Program-made: the position numbers and the translations under genes
Notes under the pieces: model-generated
The model's database searches: none
The model's input: the letters and a program-made list of their open reading frames with translations, nothing else
Told to the model about the DNA's origin: nothing
Part shown: positions 42,039 through 46,151 of the stretch, piece by piece
How positions within the stretch are numbered: the first letter of the stretch is position 1
How the letters are laid out: each line of letters begins with the position of its first letter
From: Planctomycetota bacterium
GTDB lineage: Bacteria; Planctomycetota; PLA2; JAEUHO01
Assembly: GCA_030066775.1 (NCBI GenBank)
Contig: JASJAY010000068.1
Span: 1-46,151 of the forward strand
Length of the DNA: 46,151 bases
Direction of reading: 5' to 3'

Positions 42039-42044
42039 TACGCT
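42039..42044 (+). promoter_or_regulatory. Possible -10 box TACGCT
   Basis: CTACGCT lies 69 bases before the ATG at 42114 and has the same hexamer as the box at 603. Confidence 0.35.
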
Positions 42045-42113
42045 GGGTTCGAGAAGCGCGAGTGGCCGCGCTTGGCGCGCCTGGCAGCGGCCCCCTCGGA
42101 GGGAGGTGCCGGG

Positions 42114-43427
42114 ATGCAGGCAGCGAACCAGATCCTCGTGATCGTGGCCCTATTGGCGATGCTGGGCGCCTGCGGCGGGGGCGGGAAGGCGGAGTTCGTT
42201 CCGCTGGAGCACAACCCGCTGCCCGACGTGCCGAGAGGTCCCGATCTCTCCGACGACGGCAACGGCCCACCCAGCGGCACCCGCACGGGCCCGCTCGAGC
42301 TGCTACGCCTCTCGAACTTCGAGCGGGCCATCGCGGTCAAGGGACAGGCCGACTTCACCGGCAACCAAGCGAACCGCGGCGGCGGGGTGACCCGGGACTC
42401 GCTGTACCTCTCCGAGTGGTTCGGCAACAACGCCTACTACCAGGCCGGCGTGACGGCCGGGGACTTCCTGTGGGTCTGCGACAAGTACAACAACAGGATC
42501 CTGCGGTACATCCTGCCTACGCCCGGCGATACCCGCGGCGCGAACCTCGCCGTCGGCCAGCTCAACCTGAACTCCGCCGTGGCCGGCACGAGCGACTGGC
42601 GTCTCGACCGGCCGTCGGACGCCGTGGCAGACAACGGCCGCCTCTACGTGTGCGACACCGATAACAACCGCGTGCTGATCTTCCTCACAGAGCCCAGCGG
42701 CAATGCCGCGACCGCGCACCTCGTGGTCGGGCAGCCGGACATGGTCAGCAACACGCCCGGAACGGCGGCTGAGCAGCTCAACCGCCCGGCGGGAATCCAC
42801 GTCGGGGGCGGCAAGTTGCTGGTGGCGGACACCTCCAACCACCGGGTGCTCGTCTGGGATCGGATCCCGACGACCAACGGCACGAAAGCCGACCTGATCC
42901 TGGGACAGCCCGGCGAGCTGTGGCGTGTGCCTGCACGTACGGCAAGCGGGCTGGACTCGCCGGTCGCAGTGTGGACCGACGGCCAGAAGCTCCTCGTGGC
43001 CGACGCCCACAACGGGCGACTCATGGTGTGGAACACCTTTCCGACGAAGAACGGTCAGGCCGCGAATCTCGTGTTGGGCGCGCCGAACTTCATCGACGTT
43101 CCGACCCGGGCCCCAAGCGGCGCCAATCCTGACGTGATCGGCGTGTGGGACGTGGACTCGAACGGCACCCAGATCGTGGTGGCGGACCCGGGGTTCCACC
43201 GCGTCCTGATCTGGAACGCGTGGCCCACGACCAACCACGAGCCGCCCGACGTCGTCCTCGGTCAGTCGACGCTGTTCGCCGGAGCACCCAACGACGACGA
43301 CCAGGACGGTGCGGCGGACAACGGCCCCTCGGACCGCACGCTGTACCGGCCCCGTAGCGTGCACATCGACGGCAAGCGGCTCTATGTGTCCGACGTGGGC
43401 AACAACCGCGTGCTCGTGTTCGAGTGA
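42114..43427 (+). CDS. NHL-repeat beta-propeller lipoprotein
   Basis: 437 residues from ATG 42114, with GGGAGGT 6 bases upstream. The lipobox MLGAC is followed by four glycines, the same glycine-tether style as the lipoproteins at 17036, 19057 and 24861. The rest is made of NHL-type blades: LWVCDKYNNRILRYILPT, LYVCDTDNNRVLIFLTEP, LLVADTSNHRVLVWDRIP, LLVADAHNGRLMVWN, IVVADPGFHRVLIWN and LYVSDVGNNRVLVFE. This is a six-bladed propeller that sits on the outer or inner membrane surface and binds partners. No catalytic residues are seen. It has no GTCAAG element; its likely promoter is the TACGCT box. Confidence 0.88.
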   Translation: MQAANQILVIVALLAMLGACGGGGKAEFVPLEHNPLPDVPRGPDLSDDGNGPPSGTRTGPLELLRLSNFERAIAVKGQADFTGNQANRGGGVTRDSLYLSEWFGNNAYYQAGVTAGDFLWVCDKYNNRILRYILPTPGDTRGANLAVGQLNLNSAVAGTSDWRLDRPSDAVADNGRLYVCDTDNNRVLIFLTEPSGNAATAHLVVGQPDMVSNTPGTAAEQLNRPAGIHVGGGKLLVADTSNHRVLVWDRIPTTNGTKADLILGQPGELWRVPARTASGLDSPVAVWTDGQKLLVADAHNGRLMVWNTFPTKNGQAANLVLGAPNFIDVPTRAPSGANPDVIGVWDVDSNGTQIVVADPGFHRVLIWNAWPTTNHEPPDVVLGQSTLFAGAPNDDDQDGAADNGPSDRTLYRPRSVHIDGKRLYVSDVGNNRVLVFE

Positions 43428-43629
43428 CGCGTCCGCGCGCTCGATGACGCACACGCCTCTGCGCCTCGCCGCCCGACCCCGGCAGGAGCACGCCGAAGCC
43501 GTTCACCGATCATCTGCGCTCGCGTCGGACCGGGGCCTGGGGCGACGCGAGCCCGCCCTCCAAGCGGTCGGCGTTTCGTGCACCTGCCGTGCGATCGTAG
43601 CCGTGCTCTGACGGGCCAATTCGGCGTGC
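43428..43629. other. Convergent gap without a gene
   Basis: 202 bases between the ends of two convergent genes. I see no convincing open frame, long stem or repeat; the GC-rich text only gives shadow frames. Confidence 0.5.
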
Positions 43630-44475
43630 TCACTTCCCGGCTCTGGTCGGGGGATGGACTTCGTCGAGGAGTGCGGCAACGGCCGACCGATCGGAGACCG
43701 GTCGAAGGGCCGCCTCGAGCTGATGTCTGCGGAGGGCTGGGTGCAGGCGCGCCGCTCCCGCGATGCGGGACGTCAGCGCCGGAACATATCGCTTGATGTC
43801 CTTTCGAAGACCCTCCTGGTACTCCCAGGCGCGCAGCCGCTCTCGCTGACGGGCCAGCGCCGAGGCGTACTTGCCCCGCACGGCCTCGTCCTTGATGCGT
43901 TCCGGGCGGACGCCCTGCTCGTACCCGTCGGGAGGAGTTGGATACGCATCCGGCTTGCGTTTCGGATCCCACTTCGCGTCGAGCGCATCGAGGGCAAGCG
44001 CCCACGTCTGCACCCAGATCTCGATCAGCTTGCTTCGGTGGCGTGCCAGCGCCTGACCCTCGGGGGTCTTGCCGCCTCCGTCCACGACCGTGACGATCAG
44101 AACGGCCAGCCGGAAACGCAGTCGTGGCCCCACGTCCGACCGGCGCTCAAGCTCGCGCATCGCGAGTTCCTGGCTCGCGCCTTCTGCTTCCTCGCCGCGA
44201 TCGAAGTCGACCGAGCCCAAGACCGATGCAATCCGAATCGTGCACTTCGTGGAGAGGTCCGGATCCACCTCGTCCCACGCCCCCATGAGATGGTCCGCGA
44301 GGGCGTAGATGGCGTCGATGTCCTGGAGAGCCGCGAGCTCCCTGGCCCGCTCGATTGCCTTCACGGCCGCCTGGGCCGCAGCGGCGCGCCGGTTCTGGTC
44401 GTCCTCCGCAGCGGCCCGCATCGGTCCGCCGAGGAGGAGGAGGACGAGCACGACAACGAGCTGGCGAACCTGCAT
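43630..44475 (-). CDS. Exported helical protein of unknown function
   Basis: 281 residues from ATG 44475, with GGAGG 9 bases upstream. The frame is open further up but reads as low-complexity sequence. The signal peptide covers about residues 1-23 (MQVRQLVVVLVLLLLGG, cleavage near AAA|ED). The mature protein is helical, with an acidic first half and a basic second half (PERIKDEAVRGKYASALARQ, AWEYQEGLRKDIKRYVP). A single cysteine is present in the mature part. No family is recognised. Confidence 0.72.
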   Translation of the reverse strand: MQVRQLVVVLVLLLLGGPMRAAAEDDQNRRAAAAQAAVKAIERARELAALQDIDAIYALADHLMGAWDEVDPDLSTKCTIRIASVLGSVDFDRGEEAEGASQELAMRELERRSDVGPRLRFRLAVLIVTVVDGGGKTPEGQALARHRSKLIEIWVQTWALALDALDAKWDPKRKPDAYPTPPDGYEQGVRPERIKDEAVRGKYASALARQRERLRAWEYQEGLRKDIKRYVPALTSRIAGAARLHPALRRHQLEAALRPVSDRSAVAALLDEVHPPTRAGK

Positions 44476-44862
44476 CCGACTGCGCCTCCGTGGCGTCCCC
44501 AGTGGAATGGGCACGTCGAGCCGAAAAGATCGTGCCGCACCCTCCGCGCATTGGCACGACGAGCTCGACCTCTTGGACGCCCACGAGCTCAAGGTCCGCG
44601 CTCGTGCGGCCTTGCGATATCCGTCTCCGGGGCTTTGGCCACGGACAGCGCGAAGCGAAAGCGACGCAAGCCGGAGCGGTCGCGTGCGCTGTCCCTCGAA
44701 GCTTGGACAACGCGGGCGAGAACGCGGTCGTCAGCCGGCCGACCACGTGCGCCCCCTATGATGCGGCGCCATCGGGGCGAACGGGCTCAGGATGGCCGCG
44801 CAGCGCGCGCTCATCGAGGCGCCCCGCGGGTCGCGTCAGATTGCGGAGCGAAAGGAACACCC
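44476..44862. other. 387-base gap without a convincing gene
   Basis: This divergent region lies between the exported helical gene and the oxidoreductase. Frames exist in both directions but are R/A/S/P-rich shadows without a ribosome binding site or family resemblance. It does hold a perfect TATGAT hexamer (44757-44762) that could be a -10 box for the downstream gene, leaving a leader of about 100 bases. Confidence 0.5.
44757..44762 (+). promoter_or_regulatory. Possible -10 box TATGAT
   Basis: CTATGAT is the best match in the window to a classic -10 sequence, 100 bases before the ATG at 44863. No matching -35 element is seen at the usual distance. Confidence 0.4.
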
Positions 44863-45729
44863 ATGTCCAGCAAGGTTCTCGTCACCGGCGCCAGCGGCGG
44901 CTTCGGCTCCCTCATCACCCACACGCTCCTCCAAGGCGGGCATACCGTCGTCGGCTCGCTGCGCGACGCTGCAGGCCGCAACGCGGAGAAGGCGCAGGCA
45001 CTTCGTGATGCGGGTGCGCACGTCGTCGAGATCGACGTGACCGATGAGGAGAGCGTTCGTGCCGGCGTGGATGCCGCGCGCGAGGCGGCGGGCGGTCTCG
45101 ATGTCGTCGTGAACAACGCGGGCGCGGGTGTCCTCGGCCTGCAGGAGACGTTCACCGCCGACGACTGGCAGCGCGTCTTCGACATCAACGTCTTCGGCGT
45201 ACAGCGCGTGAACCGCGCCGTGCTGCAGGGGATGCGCACGCAGGGCTCGGGCCTGCTCATCCACATCTCGAGCCTGCTCGGCAAGTTCGTGCTGCCGTTC
45301 CTCGGGCCCTACAACGCGTCCAAGCACGCGCTGGAGGCGTTGGCCGAGAACTACCGCGTCGAGCTCTCGGGTTCCGGCGTCGAGTCGGTGGTCGTGCAGC
45401 CCGGCGCCTATCCGACGAGCTTCCACGAGGCGACGCTCTCGCCGTCCGATACGGATCGGGCCGGCACGTACGGCGCGTTCGCGCACGCGCCGCAGGGCAT
45501 GATGGAGGGCTTCGGCGAGAGCATGGCCCAGGTCAACCCGAACCCGCAGGGCGTGGCGGACGCCGTGCTCGGGCTCGTCGGGATGCCGAAGGGCCAGCGG
45601 CCCTTCCGTACGGTGGTCGACGAGATGGGCATGGGCCCGGCGATCGAAGGCGTCAACGTCGCAACCGAGCAGGCGATGCGCGGCATCTACGGTGCGATCG
45701 ACATCGCCGGCATGCTCGACGTCCAGTAG
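44863..45729 (+). CDS. Short-chain dehydrogenase/reductase
   Basis: 288 residues from ATG 44863, with AAGGA upstream. Classic SDR: NAD(P)-binding TGASGGFG (residues 8-15), VVNNAGAG, the catalytic serine in LIHISSLLG, and YNASK (the Y-x3-K pair). The acidic EIDVTDEESV loop precedes the NNAG strand. The C-terminal part (GAYPTSFHEATLS, GMGPAIEGVN) is like the family of 'SDR family oxidoreductases' of unknown substrate. NADP preference is suggested by the basic residue after the glycine motif region (SLRDAAGRN), but only weakly. It is followed 48 bases later by a methyltransferase on the same strand and may be co-transcribed with it. Confidence 0.92.
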   Translation: MSSKVLVTGASGGFGSLITHTLLQGGHTVVGSLRDAAGRNAEKAQALRDAGAHVVEIDVTDEESVRAGVDAAREAAGGLDVVVNNAGAGVLGLQETFTADDWQRVFDINVFGVQRVNRAVLQGMRTQGSGLLIHISSLLGKFVLPFLGPYNASKHALEALAENYRVELSGSGVESVVVQPGAYPTSFHEATLSPSDTDRAGTYGAFAHAPQGMMEGFGESMAQVNPNPQGVADAVLGLVGMPKGQRPFRTVVDEMGMGPAIEGVNVATEQAMRGIYGAIDIAGMLDVQ

Positions 45730-45777
45730 CGACGCGAACGCAGTCCTGTAGCCCTGCACGCCGTGTCACCCTAGCGC

Positions 45778-46151
45778 ATGCGCTTCACGGATCCCGATGA
45801 GCTGCTCGCCATGGACCTCGCGTCGGCGGAGGGTGACTGGCGCCCGACACCGCACGGGGAGCATCTCGCACGCACGCTGGCCGAGAACAACCTCGTGCAG
45901 GGCAAGCGCGTGCTGGAGCTCGGTGGCGGCGTCGCCAACCACACGATCCTGCTCCTGCGACAGGGCGCCGCCCACGTCGTAACCACCGAGATCGTTGCTT
46001 CGCGCAGCGAGACGACCCGCGCCAACGTCGAGCGTAACTGCCCGGGCGCCACGAACATCGAGTACCGCCTAGCGGACTGGCTCAGCACGCCTGATCGCTT
46101 CGACGTCGTCATCACGAATCCGCCCTTCGCGAAGAGCGGCAAGCAGAATCG
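45778..46151 (+). CDS. Methyltransferase with NPPF motif (5' part)
   Basis: The frame from ATG 45778 stays open to the window edge (124 complete codons). The sequence is that of a class I SAM methyltransferase: motif I VLELGGGVANHTI, then VTTEIVASRS, and the NPPF tetrapeptide in VVITNPPFAKSG. NPPF is shared by N6-adenine DNA methyltransferases, HemK/PrmC glutamine methyltransferases and RsmC/RlmG-type rRNA guanine methyltransferases; the visible half does not decide between them. TAGCGC immediately upstream is a poor -10 candidate. Confidence 0.85.
   Translation, partial: MRFTDPDELLAMDLASAEGDWRPTPHGEHLARTLAENNLVQGKRVLELGGGVANHTILLLRQGAAHVVTTEIVASRSETTRANVERNCPGATNIEYRLADWLSTPDRFDVVITNPPFAKSGKQN

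Noticed and set aside
44640..44720. Plus-strand frame with AKRKRRKPE in the gap at 44476-44862
   Set aside because: No start codon with a ribosome binding site and no family resemblance; probably chance.
1..46151. CRISPR arrays, insertion sequences, tRNA or rRNA genes, attachment sites, origin
   Set aside because: I looked for direct repeats with regular spacing, transposase motifs, cloverleaf ends (CCA) and rRNA segments and saw none.

Overview
The window is a high-GC chromosomal segment (roughly two thirds or more G+C by eye) from a Gram-negative-type bacterium. The truncated lpxD at the left edge implies lipid A synthesis. There are many Sec-type signal peptides and four lipoboxes of the form L-x-A-C or T-A-C followed by a glycine run. 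The mixture of carboxypeptidase-regulatory-like repeats, TPR-CHAT proteins, an ECF-like sigma factor with a zinc-finger anti-sigma, type III glutamine synthetase and beta-propeller lipoproteins fits a deep Planctomycetota lineage best. Myxococcota-like bacteria are the main alternative. This assignment is inference from gene style, not from a marker gene. I see no tRNA, rRNA, CRISPR array, insertion sequence or phage gene.

Layout. (1) 1-7371: the 3' end of lpxD, a 1274-residue membrane-anchored protein with about 13 repeated beta-sandwich modules, and a translationally coupled pair of exported proteins of unknown function. (2) 7361-15652: two TPR-CHAT (caspase-fold) proteins with signal peptides, flanking a divergently placed sigma factor and its membrane anti-sigma factor. 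(3) 15714-22104: an exported protein and two large beta-propeller lipoproteins. (4) 22111-28034 (minus strand): a small unknown gene, a sugar-dehydrogenase/cytochrome c fusion lipoprotein, a lysyl-tRNA synthetase carrying a C-terminal HD domain, and methionine aminopeptidase. (5) 28207-34308: an MrfA-like helicase and an MrfB-like DEDDh exonuclease (a known DNA-repair pair), separated here by a glycosyltransferase and a methyltransferase. (6) 34324-40870: two small or unknown exported genes, type III glutamine synthetase with a strong UUCG terminator, and a membrane-anchored spermidine-synthase-like protein. (7) 40904-46151: a Fur-family regulator, a small basic repeat protein, an NHL-type lipoprotein, an unknown exported protein, an SDR oxidoreductase and the start of a methyltransferase.

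The most interesting signal is a two-block element, GTCAAGTTC-N12-CGCTC or a close variant, found with exactly the same spacing at four places. It lies upstream of the minus-strand CHAT gene, upstream of the anti-sigma/CHAT pair, and upstream of both large beta-propeller lipoproteins. A weaker fifth copy precedes the coupled pair at 4523. It has the size and layout of an ECF sigma promoter, and one copy sits in the end of the sigma gene itself. I infer that the sigma factor at 10571 controls a regulon made of exported CHAT proteins and surface lipoproteins: an envelope-facing caspase-like system whose regulator, brake, effectors and candidate targets all lie within 12 kb.

Most other genes are instead preceded by a (G/C)TANNNT hexamer, probably the housekeeping -10 box. 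It sometimes lies so close to the start codon that a leaderless transcript is likely.
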